DNA of 22,562 nucleotides from Actinomycetes bacterium (lineage in GTDB: Bacteria > Actinomycetota > Acidimicrobiia > Acidimicrobiales > RAAP-2): positions 1 through 22,562 of the forward strand of contig JAKABC010000007.1 of the NCBI GenBank assembly GCA_021802025.1, in the 5' to 3' direction. Below, one piece after another: positions 13,595 through 20,711 of this stretch; the first letter of the stretch is position 1, and the number at the start of each line of letters is the position of its first letter. The notes beneath the pieces are model-generated. The model was not told where the DNA came from and searched no databases. It was given only the letters and a program-made list of their open reading frames with translations. Both the position numbers and the translations under genes were made by a program.

Positions 13595-14896
13595 TCATCC
13601 GCCCGCGAAGCTCTTCGAGCTGCGCTGGGCGGGGGGCAGTTGCTTCCAGGCCTGCTCCATGTTTTGGAGAGCCGACAGCGCCGACTGCTGATTGGCCAAC
13701 ACCGCTGGGAGGACCTTGTCCGCCGCGTTGCCCACGTTGACCTGGACGTAGTTGTCCATCATGGGGTAGGGCGTCATGTGGTCCTTCGTCACGAAGTTGA
13801 GCATCTCCTGGTTCACCGGATTCGAGGTCGTCATGCCCTTGATGTCCGGAATCAAGCCGGCCTTGTTGATGATGTTGCCAGCCTCCGTCGTCGTCAAGAA
13901 GTCGATGAACTTAAAGGCCGCGGCCTTATTCTTCGAGCTCTTGAGGACCGAGAAGCCGTCACCCGGGTAGTCGACGACGCCCTTAATCGGGGTGTTCGAG
14001 AACGGTGGCACGAAGGCGGCCACGTTCGAGCCCATCTTGGACGTGTACTGCGCGGTGTCCCAGGTACCGTCGACGAGCATCGCCGCCTTGCCGGACTCGA
14101 AGGTCTGCAGGTTATTTGTCCGGGTCAGCACGTCGTTGTTGGTGTAACCGCGCTTCTCCAGCTCGGCCCACTTCTTCAACTGCGCCACGTTGGCCTTGGC
14201 CGTCCACGGGATGGCCCCGTCGTACAGGTCCTTCCAACTCGCCAGTGAGTGCGCCCCGATCATGAGATAGCTCATGTCGTACCAGGGGTAGAACTCCGTG
14301 CTGATCGCCTGGCCGCCGTTGCCGTAGACCAGGGGCAGAATCCCCTTGGCCTTCAACTTCGCGGCGTCAGCGTAGAGCTGGCTCCAGTCCGTCGGCACGC
14401 TCGTGATACCAGCCTTCTTGAACAGGGCCTTGTTGTAGAACCCGATATAGAACTGGGTCTCGAGCGGCATCACCAGCGGACCGTTCTTGGCGTTGAAGTT
14501 TGGCGCCGTCCACTGCAGGTTCTGCATCCGGGCGAGATCCGCGGACGGAACGTTACCCTTCAAATTCACCAGCAGGTTCTGGTACTGGAGGTCAAACACG
14601 CCGGTCCACATCACCGCCAAGTCCGGACCGTTACCCGATATCTGCGAGGCCTGGAGCAACTGAAAGTAGTTGGTCCCGGGCTGCGCCACGTCTTTGATCG
14701 TGATGTTCGGGTTGGCCTTCTCGAAGGCGGCGATGAGGTTCTTGGTGGCCACGGCGTTCTGCTCCGTGCCGTAGTTCTGCCACAGGGTCAGGGTGACCTT
14801 GCTACTCGCTTGCGCCGGCGCGCTCACGAGAAGCGTGGCCGCGAGCATCGCCGTGGCCGCGGCCGCCCCCACCCACCTTGATCTGATTGATTTCAA
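13595..14896 (-). CDS. Extracellular solute-binding protein, family 1 (sugar ABC importer)
   Basis: The sugar-capturing subunit of the importer, 433 aa. A Sec signal peptide (KSIRSRW, then a hydrophobic Ala/Leu stretch to APAQA, residue 31) is followed by VTLTLWQNYGTEQNAV, typical of family 1 binding proteins, and the late segment GDGFSVLKSSKNKAAAFKFIDFL. No lipobox cysteine follows the signal peptide, so the mature protein is not an obvious lipoprotein. Start is TTG at 14896: an in-frame TAA lies at 14909-14911 and an AAGGGG ribosome site 8 nt upstream; GTG at codon 9 would lose the basic N-region. Its DNA is visibly less GC-rich than its neighbours (33 of 60 at 13741-13800, against 48 of 60 at 3001-3060). 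The ligand is unknown; a pentose or short oligosaccharide would suit the operon. Confidence 0.92.
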   Translation of the reverse strand: MKSIRSRWVGAAAATAMLAATLLVSAPAQASSKVTLTLWQNYGTEQNAVATKNLIAAFEKANPNITIKDVAQPGTNYFQLLQASQISGNGPDLAVMWTGVFDLQYQNLLVNLKGNVPSADLARMQNLQWTAPNFNAKNGPLVMPLETQFYIGFYNKALFKKAGITSVPTDWSQLYADAAKLKAKGILPLVYGNGGQAISTEFYPWYDMSYLMIGAHSLASWKDLYDGAIPWTAKANVAQLKKWAELEKRGYTNNDVLTRTNNLQTFESGKAAMLVDGTWDTAQYTSKMGSNVAAFVPPFSNTPIKGVVDYPGDGFSVLKSSKNKAAAFKFIDFLTTTEAGNIINKAGLIPDIKGMTTSNPVNQEMLNFVTKDHMTPYPMMDNYVQVNVGNAADKVLPAVLANQQSALSALQNMEQAWKQLPPAQRSSKSFAGG

Positions 14897-14963
14897 CGTG
14901 TGTTCCCCTTAACTACTCCCCCGGAGCCCACCTTGAGCCCCGCTCTTGTCGGGCCGAGGCCCC

Positions 14964-16679
14964 TCAAGATCTGCCCACCACCGGCTCGTCGAGCTGCGGG
15001 GTCCGCCCCGCCTCGAGAGCCAGGAAGTCGAAGTCACAGCCGCTCGGGGCCTGCGTCACGTGGCGCTGGTAGAGCGCGACGTAGCCTCGACCCGCCGTGG
15101 GCGCGCGCGACGCTGACGCCGCACGCGCGGCGAGCTCGGCGTCGCTCAGCTCCACCTCAAGCACGCCGGCATCGGCGTCGGCCCGAATCACGTCCCCGTC
15201 ATGGACGAGGCCGAGCGCTCCACCCACCGCCGCCTCGGGCGCGACGTGGAGGTACACCGTACCGAAACTTGTCCCGCTCATGCGCGCGTCGGTAACGCGC
15301 ACCATGTCGCGAGTCCCGCGCGCCAAGACGGGGGCCGGGATGGGGATCATGCCCCACTCCGGCATACCGGGACCGCCCACCGGGCCCACCCCGCTCAGCA
15401 CTAATACGGCGTCCTCGGCCACCTCGTCTGAGGAGGCGCTGCGCTCGACCATCTCGTCGTAACCGCGCATGACCACCGCCGGGCCACGGTGCTTCAAGAG
15501 CGCCGGCGTAGCCGCTGAGCGCTTGATCAGCGCACCGTCGGGAGCGAGGTTGCCTCGAACCACTCGAAATGCCCCGCCAGCGTCGACGGGGTCGTCGACG
15601 CGTCGAATCGGGTCACGTGGCGCAGGGGCGCTGCGCTGGACCTCTCGAGTCGAGCGACCGTCGGCCAAGACGACGTCGCCGTCAAGGAGCGCACCGAGCG
15701 CACCCAGCACGGCCGGCACGCCGCCCGCGCTGTCGAGATCCTCCATCAACCCCGACCCCGTTGGTTCGAGGTCGACAACCACCGGCACCTCACGGCTGAG
15801 GGTGTCGAAGGTCTCGAGCGCAACAGGGTACCCGAGGCGACCGGCCATCGCCGTGAGGTGGATCACGGCGTTCGTCGAGCCACCCAGCGCGCACAAGACG
15901 GTGGCCGCGTTGCGCACCGCGCTGGGCGTCACCTGCGACGCGGTGCTCGCTCCACTCGAGACGAGGGCCACAATGCGCCCACCGACGAGGCGCGCGATAT
16001 CGCGGTGACGCGCGTCGTCGGCCGGGATTGTCGTCGAGCCCGGCCACGCGAGTCCGAGGGCCTCGGCGACGGCCCCCATTGACGACGCGGTCCCCATGGT
16101 GTTGCAGGTACCTCGTCCCCGGCTCAGGGCGTCTTCGAAGTCGCGCCACCGCCTGTCGTCCAGGGCGCCGGAACGCCGTTCGTCCCACGCCCGCCACAGG
16201 TCGGTACCGGTCCCGACGCGCCGGCCCTCGAATCGAGCAACCGGGCGCGGTCCCGAGACCATGAGTAGGCACGGCAGGTTCGTGCTGAAGGCGCCCATCA
16301 AAGCGCCCGGGACCGACTTGTCGCACGCCGCCAAGACGACAACCCCGTCGAGGGGCTGCGAACGCAGGGACTCCTCGATCTCCATCGCGAGGAGGTTGCG
16401 ATAGAGCATCGCGGTCGGCTTCATGAGGTCCTCACCCAGCGACATCGTTGGGAACTCGAGGGCGATTCCCCCAGCGGCTTCGATTGCCTCGCGCAACGGC
16501 TCGACTAGGTCGGCGAGCGGTTGATTGCAGGGATTGAGGTCACTGGCGCTATTGGCGATGCCGATAAGGGGGCGGCCCCCGTCGGGCCGCACCGGTGCGC
16601 CACCCATGCGTAAGGCCACCCGAGCATCCACGGCGACCTCGTCGTCGCCGCGCACCCACCGGTCACTACGCAGGGTCAC
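14964..16679 (-). CDS. IlvD/Edd-family sugar-acid dehydratase (arabinonate/xylonate type)
   Basis: An iron-sulfur dehydratase of 571 aa that removes water from an aldonate to give a 2-keto-3-deoxy acid. The cluster cysteines are C51 (LNPCNQP), C119 (AACDKSVPG, with D120 and K121 as metal ligands) and C192 (GTCNTMGT). The late motif DARMSGTSFGTVYLHVAPEAAVGG, and the sequence overall, place it with the sugar-acid dehydratases (L-arabinonate, D-xylonate and relatives) rather than with branched-chain-amino-acid IlvD. In the proposed pathway it acts on the product of the SMP-30 lactonase. Start GTG at 16679 overlaps the U32-like stop by 4 nt. The binding-protein gene follows after 67 nt. Which sugar acid it prefers cannot be told from sequence. 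Confidence 0.9.
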   Translation of the reverse strand: MTLRSDRWVRGDDEVAVDARVALRMGGAPVRPDGGRPLIGIANSASDLNPCNQPLADLVEPLREAIEAAGGIALEFPTMSLGEDLMKPTAMLYRNLLAMEIEESLRSQPLDGVVVLAACDKSVPGALMGAFSTNLPCLLMVSGPRPVARFEGRRVGTGTDLWRAWDERRSGALDDRRWRDFEDALSRGRGTCNTMGTASSMGAVAEALGLAWPGSTTIPADDARHRDIARLVGGRIVALVSSGASTASQVTPSAVRNAATVLCALGGSTNAVIHLTAMAGRLGYPVALETFDTLSREVPVVVDLEPTGSGLMEDLDSAGGVPAVLGALGALLDGDVVLADGRSTREVQRSAPAPRDPIRRVDDPVDAGGAFRVVRGNLAPDGALIKRSAATPALLKHRGPAVVMRGYDEMVERSASSDEVAEDAVLVLSGVGPVGGPGMPEWGMIPIPAPVLARGTRDMVRVTDARMSGTSFGTVYLHVAPEAAVGGALGLVHDGDVIRADADAGVLEVELSDAELAARAASASRAPTAGRGYVALYQRHVTQAPSGCDFDFLALEAGRTPQLDEPVVGRS

Positions 16680-17629
16680 GGCTCGGGTACCCCCAGGCCG
16701 TCGGCTCCGGGCTTGGACAACACGATGTGACCAGCCACGTCACCGAGGGTGTCCACCGCGATGGCCGCGCGGCGGACCTTCTCGCGCACGTTGTTCACCA
16801 CGTCGTCCATGACCTGGCGGCCCGCCGGGTAGACCGCTCGGGCGTTACGTAGTCCGAACTTCGCGTACAGGGGCGCGGCCACGGTCACGAGCTCGGCAAG
16901 CTCGTTGCCCCGCACCATGCCCCCCATCGAGTCGGGAGCCTCTACGTACAAGTCGATCGGCGCGGCCGAGAGCGCCCGAATCTCGCTCAGTTCGGTGAGG
17001 GTCATATCACTCGGCACGTTCACGGTCGTTCCGCCAAGAGCCACGAGCTGGCGGAACGTCACCGGGTTCGAGGGGGCGAGGACGGCCGAGATCTTCCAGA
17101 CGATGGAGGCGGGAATCTCTCCGTCGGCCACCATGTGTGACAACACCTCCATCAAGCCGGTATCGGCGACGAGGAAGCCGCGGATGCCCTCGTCGACCGC
17201 GCGCAGGATGTCTTCGAGGGCGTAGCGCAGGTGATCGAAGCCGCGTAGACGGCCGTTGAGCAGTGCACCGTCGGGACTGCGCACACCACCCCCGACGCCG
17301 AACTCCTCCCTCGGTCCGACGAAGAGGCTGACCTCCATCCCCTCGTCGGCCCCGATGCGAGCCATCTCGGAGAGTTCGGCCTTGCTCAACAACATGGCGC
17401 CGCTGCCCTGGGAGACGCGGTGAACCACGACGTCGTGGCGCTGCGCTTCTTCGACGACGGCGCGCAGGGCGCTCGGGTTCTCGACACTGGGAATCTCGAT
17501 GCGCACCTGAGCGCCGTCGGCGAACCGGCTCTCACTAGCGCGCGGCCCGCCGAGCTCGTTCACGTAGCGGGTCACCAGCCGGGTCCCACGGGGGGTCCCG
17601 GTTCCTCTGACCATGTCGTTCTCCGTCAC
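16676..17629 (-). CDS. Uncharacterised protein, possible U32-peptidase-like TIM barrel
   Basis: I do not recognise this 317-aa protein with certainty. It has no signal peptide or membrane segment. Alternating strand/helix blocks suggest a beta/alpha barrel: VRIEIPSV, EVSLFVG, RGFLVADTG, SIVWKISAVL, GGTTVNVP, IDLYVEAP. The middle part (DTGLMEVL ... TVNVPSDMTLTELSEIRAL ... APIDLYVEAP) is faintly like the U32 peptidase family, where a strand of this kind precedes the catalytic region. No U32 peptidase signature cysteines or clear catalytic set are visible; the sequence contains no cysteine at all. It is coupled by GTGA overlaps to the M24-like gene before it and the dehydratase after it, so it probably serves the same catabolic route. 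Start GTG at 17629 is chosen from that overlap. It might supply the missing pathway step, but nothing in the sequence proves this. Confidence 0.7.
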   Translation of the reverse strand: MTENDMVRGTGTPRGTRLVTRYVNELGGPRASESRFADGAQVRIEIPSVENPSALRAVVEEAQRHDVVVHRVSQGSGAMLLSKAELSEMARIGADEGMEVSLFVGPREEFGVGGGVRSPDGALLNGRLRGFDHLRYALEDILRAVDEGIRGFLVADTGLMEVLSHMVADGEIPASIVWKISAVLAPSNPVTFRQLVALGGTTVNVPSDMTLTELSEIRALSAAPIDLYVEAPDSMGGMVRGNELAELVTVAAPLYAKFGLRNARAVYPAGRQVMDDVVNNVREKVRRAAIAVDTLGDVAGHIVLSKPGADGLGVPEP

Positions 17630-18711
17630 GCCACCACCTTCACTCGCTCCCACTCGTGGACGCCCCGAGTCAGGGGTTCAAGCCCAGACTCACCGACCAG
17701 ATACGTCTCTTCGATCTTCGCCCCGCCGCCCACGCTGGGGTTCCAGGCGACCGCACAGCCCACCTCGCAACGCTGGCCCCAGAAGGGTGACGAGCTCTGA
17801 CCGGGGGCGAGTTCGAACTCGCGCTGATCGAAGGCGATGGGTCCACCCTGGAAGTGCTCGGCCCACGCCCCCTCGTGTCCGATGGCGCGATACCCCAGCT
17901 CCAGGGCCCCGACGACGCTCCCCCAGGTGGCCCCCGGGACGCACGCGGCCCTTATCGCGTCGTCCACGACCGCCAACTCCTGGGTCAAGGCCACGATTGG
18001 GTCGTCCTCGCGAGTGACCGCCAGGCGCGTCGCCGCAACGTGTAACCCACCCCGACGCGCCACCACGACCGCCATAACAGCCTCGTGGAGCGTCGCCCCA
18101 ACGCTCAAGGGGTGTCGCAGGCTTCGTAGTCGGTCGTCGCCACCCACGATCAGACAGACCGGGAATGCCCCCACCCGGATCAAGGCGCGAGCCACCTCGC
18201 TGGCGACCTCGGTGTCGCGCGACTCGCCCGGACGCCACGAATCCACGGCACCATCGAGCGCACGAGCCACGTCGCGTCCGAGCTCGCGCAGGTCGTCACG
18301 CTCGGGCTCGGAGAGGACCATACGACAAAGGACGATCTGTTCGCTGAGGTCGTCACCCAGTCCGCCGTCGTCACTGATCACGTGGGCGTGAACGCCGGCT
18401 ATGGATCTCACCGCCTCGGCCATATCCTCCGGGTGATACCACGGCACCGAGACGAGATCCCAACCCGATGCCTCGACGTCAAAGTCGTGGGCGAGGCGAG
18501 GCGCCTCAACCGTGGAGGTCACCAGGGCCCGGGTCTCGTTGGTGAGGACGACCCACACCACGTCGCGCGGTGCGGTCACGTCCACGGGGTCCGACACGCC
18601 CCCGGTGACCCAATTGACGGAACCGGGACGCGTGAGCACGAGGGCGTCGGCACCGGCACGTTCGCGCAGCTCGTGCGCCCGCGGCAGTGCGGCGCGGCGT
18701 CGCTCATCCAC
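17626..18711 (-). CDS. M24-fold (creatinase/prolidase-like) protein with degenerate metal site
   Basis: A 361-aa cytoplasmic protein with the two-domain layout of creatinase and prolidase: an N-terminal domain with RPGSVNWVTGG, and a C-terminal pita-bread fold from about residue 150. By my alignment, the two aspartate metal ligands of active M24 enzymes fall on V215 and A226 (in VMAVVVARRGGLHVAATR), and the first glutamate falls on N324 (AWNPSV). H286 (EHFQGGP) and E334 (IEETYLV) are kept. HFQGG and WNPS recur in a subfamily I recall as metal-poor M24 homologues, so this is probably a conserved non-peptidase form, not decay. It heads the nine-gene operon. Start GTG at 18711 was chosen from the family N-terminus and GGA upstream; the frame is open further up, but that would run through the whole control region. 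Confidence 0.82.
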   Translation of the reverse strand: MDERRRAALPRAHELRERAGADALVLTRPGSVNWVTGGVSDPVDVTAPRDVVWVVLTNETRALVTSTVEAPRLAHDFDVEASGWDLVSVPWYHPEDMAEAVRSIAGVHAHVISDDGGLGDDLSEQIVLCRMVLSEPERDDLRELGRDVARALDGAVDSWRPGESRDTEVASEVARALIRVGAFPVCLIVGGDDRLRSLRHPLSVGATLHEAVMAVVVARRGGLHVAATRLAVTREDDPIVALTQELAVVDDAIRAACVPGATWGSVVGALELGYRAIGHEGAWAEHFQGGPIAFDQREFELAPGQSSSPFWGQRCEVGCAVAWNPSVGGGAKIEETYLVGESGLEPLTRGVHEWERVKVVA

Positions 18712-18723
18712 TCTTCGTCCAAA

Positions 18724-18740
18724 GTTCGGTATTACAGAAC
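18724..18740. promoter_or_regulatory. 17-bp near-palindrome, candidate IclR operator
   Basis: GTTCGGTATTACAGAAC reads GTTCnGTAnTACnGAAC, symmetric at 14 of 16 positions. It sits 12 nt before the M24-like start codon and downstream of the putative promoter, where a bound repressor would block transcription. Its TCGGTATT core recurs at 18746-18753, exactly 20 bp away. Assignment to the IclR protein is inferred from position. Confidence 0.6.
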
Positions 18741-18762
18741 ATGAGTCGGTATTGATCACGAC

Positions 18763-18791
18763 ATCCAAGCAGGTACGCGTGCACGCGTCAA
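18763..18791 (-). promoter_or_regulatory. Putative promoter of the catabolic operon
   Basis: On the minus strand TTGACG (18786-18791) is followed after 17 nt by TTGGAT (18763-18768). The -35 is good and the -10 modest. A start near 18756 would give a leader of about 45 nt carrying the 17-bp palindrome. Confidence 0.45.
18775..18788. repeat. Perfect 14-bp palindrome in the promoter spacer
   Basis: ACGCGTGCACGCGT is its own reverse complement over all 14 bases. It lies mainly between the putative -35 and -10 boxes of the operon promoter, so any protein bound here would face RNA polymerase directly. It may be a second regulator site; GC-rich DNA can also give such palindromes by chance. Confidence 0.5.
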
Positions 18792-18821
18792 GGACATCCC
18801 CCTTCGAACTCGGCTTTACCG

Positions 18822-18844
18822 TATTGTGTTGCCCAATGCCGAAC
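18822..18844 (+). promoter_or_regulatory. iclR -10 box and overlapping gapped palindrome
   Basis: TATTGT (18822-18827) ends 8 nt before the iclR ATG, with no Shine-Dalgarno between, so the message may be leaderless. Positions 18828-18844 form a 17-bp gapped palindrome, GTT-N3-CA-N-TG-N3-AAC, which spans the start codon. It has the same GTT...GAAC ends and length as the site at 18724-18740, suggesting autorepression. Confidence 0.45.
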
Positions 18845-19639
18845 ATTGACCTCGCAGATGAGCGCTACCGGGTCCAGTCCGTGGCCCGCGCGGCGGCACT
18901 CCTCGAACTCGTGGCGGACGCTGGACCGCCGGGGCTCGGCGTTACCGAGATGGCCCAGGGCCTCGGGGTGGCCAAGAGCACGGCCCTCTCGCTCGCGCGC
19001 ACACTGGCGGCCGCGGGGTTACTTCGGGGCTTGGACGTCGGGGCGCGCTACGGACTCGGGCTCAACCTGCTGCGTCTAGGCGACCTCGCGAGCCAGCAGA
19101 CCTCCATCGGCGAACTCGGCCTGCCGGTCCTGCACGAACTCTCACGCTCAACGGGCATGACCGCGCGCCTGGCCGTGAACGAGAAGGGCTACCCCATCTT
19201 CCTCGAACGGGTCGACGGCGGCGGTCCGGTGCGCTTCCACGCACCCCTGGGCCAGCGCGAGGAACCCCACTGCACGGCCGCGGGCAAAGCGATCCTGGCC
19301 CAGATGGACGAGGCGGACGTACGCCGTCTCATCAGCGAAGCGGGCATGCGCGTGCACACACCGAAGACCCTCAGTTCGGTCGAGGACCTCCTGGGTGACT
19401 TGGAGCGGATCCGTCAGGTCGGCTTCGCCATCGACGACGAGGAGGAGTCCGAAGGGGTGTTTTGCGCGGGGGCGGCCTTCTTCGATCACCAGGGGCGCTG
19501 CGCCGGCGCTCTCAGCGTCACCGACCTCAAGCTCGACGTGCCCCTGCGCGAGATCCAAGCACTCGGCCTCAAGGTGCGCGAGCACGCCGAGCGGCTGAGC
19601 ATGATCCTGAGCGGATCCAACCGGAAGGTGCGTCGATGA
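18836..19639 (+). CDS. IclR-family transcriptional regulator
   Basis: A 267-aa regulator of the IclR family. The N-terminal winged helix-turn-helix (about 10-72) includes VTEMAQGLGVAKSTALSLAR. The C-terminal effector domain (about 85-260) has the family marks HAPLGQREEPHCTAAGKAILA and FAIDDEEESEGVFCAGAAFFD, then GALSVT. Such proteins often sense a small organic acid or sugar derivative and usually repress nearby catabolic genes. Here it is divergent from the nine-gene operon and overlaps the dehydrogenase gene by 4 nt, so it most likely controls both. Start ATG at 18836 is set by family length and the -10 box 8 nt upstream. The effector is probably a pathway intermediate; this is inference. 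Confidence 0.93.
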   Translation: MPNIDLADERYRVQSVARAAALLELVADAGPPGLGVTEMAQGLGVAKSTALSLARTLAAAGLLRGLDVGARYGLGLNLLRLGDLASQQTSIGELGLPVLHELSRSTGMTARLAVNEKGYPIFLERVDGGGPVRFHAPLGQREEPHCTAAGKAILAQMDEADVRRLISEAGMRVHTPKTLSSVEDLLGDLERIRQVGFAIDDEEESEGVFCAGAAFFDHQGRCAGALSVTDLKLDVPLREIQALGLKVREHAERLSMILSGSNRKVRR

Positions 19640-20643
19640 GGGCCGTCGTGACCGCCCCCGGCCAGGGCGTCGGCGTGCGCGAGGTGCCCGACCCCTCGAC
19701 GCTTGAGGACGAGATCATGGTGCGGCCCCTCTTGGTGGGGGTGTGTGGAACGGACCTTGAACTTGTCGACGGCACAATCGATCCCGCCTACGTCGTGTAC
19801 CCGTTGGTCCTCGGGCACGAGTGGGTCGGCGCCCTCGACAACAACGTCCCTGGCCTGGGCGTAGCCGGCGATCGCGTGGTGGTCGAGGGGATCGTCTCCT
19901 GTGGTCATTGCGCCGCCTGCCTCGGGGGCGACACGAATCGCTGCGAGACCTACGACGAGATCGGCTTCACGCGCCAAGGGGCGCTCGCCGACCTCGTGAG
20001 CGTCCCCGTCGCCCTGGCCCATCGCCTCGAGGACACGGTGTCCCTGGAGGACGCTGTCCTCACCGAACCCATGGCCGTGGTCTGGCGAGCCCTGACCCGT
20101 CTGCCGGTCCCACCGGGGGCTCGCGTCGCGATCATCGGCGACGGCACGATCGCCCTCCTCGCGGCGCACCTCGCGCGCGCCTTCGCGCCCCAGTGGGTCA
20201 CGGTGGTCGGCCGACGCCCCGAGCAGGCAGACCTGGCCCGCACGATGGGGGCCGACTCGTTCGTCCTAACCCCCCCGACGGAGACCTTCGACCTCGTCAT
20301 CGAGGCCGCGGGCGTCACCGAGGCGACCGCGACCGCGGTGGCACTCGCCACTCGGGGTGCGACGATCACCCTGCTGGGGCTTCCGCCCCACGGCAGCACC
20401 GTCACCCTCGCACCGGACGAGATCGTGAACAAGGATCTGATACTCCAGGGCAGCTTCTCCTACACCCGGCGGGCCTGGGCCGAGGTCGTGACGAGGCTCA
20501 ACGACGGGAGCCTCCGGCCATCACCGCTCATAACGCACCGCTTCTCGATGACTGATGTCGACGGCGCGTTCGAGACCCTTAGGGGACGTCGCGAGCGATC
20601 GGTCGCCCGCGGCAAAGTCGTGATGGACGTGCCCGTACCCTGA
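19636..20643 (+). CDS. Zinc-dependent MDR dehydrogenase, probable sugar 1-dehydrogenase
   Basis: A medium-chain alcohol dehydrogenase of 335 aa. Catalytic zinc ligands C37 (GVCGTD), H61-E62 (LGHEWVG) and E144 (TEPMAV) are present, and the structural zinc site is C89-x2-C92-x2-C95-x7-C103. The Rossmann loop reads IGDGTIALLA. At the end of the second strand, VVGRRPEQ has Gly-Arg-Arg in place of the acidic residue that selects NAD, which suggests NADP use, as in archaeal glucose dehydrogenases of this superfamily. With the lactonase and sugar-acid dehydratase in the divergent operon, it is a good candidate for the first step, oxidising an aldose at C1 to its lactone. A threonine- or polyol-dehydrogenase-like role cannot be excluded. 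Start ATG at 19636 forms ATGA with the iclR stop. Confidence 0.88.
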   Translation: MRAVVTAPGQGVGVREVPDPSTLEDEIMVRPLLVGVCGTDLELVDGTIDPAYVVYPLVLGHEWVGALDNNVPGLGVAGDRVVVEGIVSCGHCAACLGGDTNRCETYDEIGFTRQGALADLVSVPVALAHRLEDTVSLEDAVLTEPMAVVWRALTRLPVPPGARVAIIGDGTIALLAAHLARAFAPQWVTVVGRRPEQADLARTMGADSFVLTPPTETFDLVIEAAGVTEATATAVALATRGATITLLGLPPHGSTVTLAPDEIVNKDLILQGSFSYTRRAWAEVVTRLNDGSLRPSPLITHRFSMTDVDGAFETLRGRRERSVARGKVVMDVPVP

Positions 20644-20697
20644 TCGCGAATTGGGGCGACGAGAGTGGCCAGACCTGCCGCAGACCCTCGACCCCCC

Positions 20698-20703
20698 TAG
20701 ACT
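20698..20703 (+). promoter_or_regulatory. -10-like box for the terminal exported-protein gene
   Basis: TAGACT, 8 nt before the GTG start at 20712. No terminator hairpin is seen in the 68 nt after the dehydrogenase stop, so read-through from it is also possible. Confidence 0.45.
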
Positions 20704-20711
20704 CGTACAGG

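Noticed and set aside
13595..14896. Lower GC of the binding-protein gene as evidence of recent transfer
   Set aside because: Lys/Asn-rich exported binding proteins often have lower GC; flanking genes are continuous with the operon and no mobility gene is present.
14932..14968. Possible hairpin between the dehydratase stop and the binding-protein gene (CTTGAG/CTCAAG with an inner GGGC/GCCC stem)
   Set aside because: The outer stem is only 6 bp, includes the stop codon, pairs imperfectly inside and has no T-run; too weak to call a terminator.
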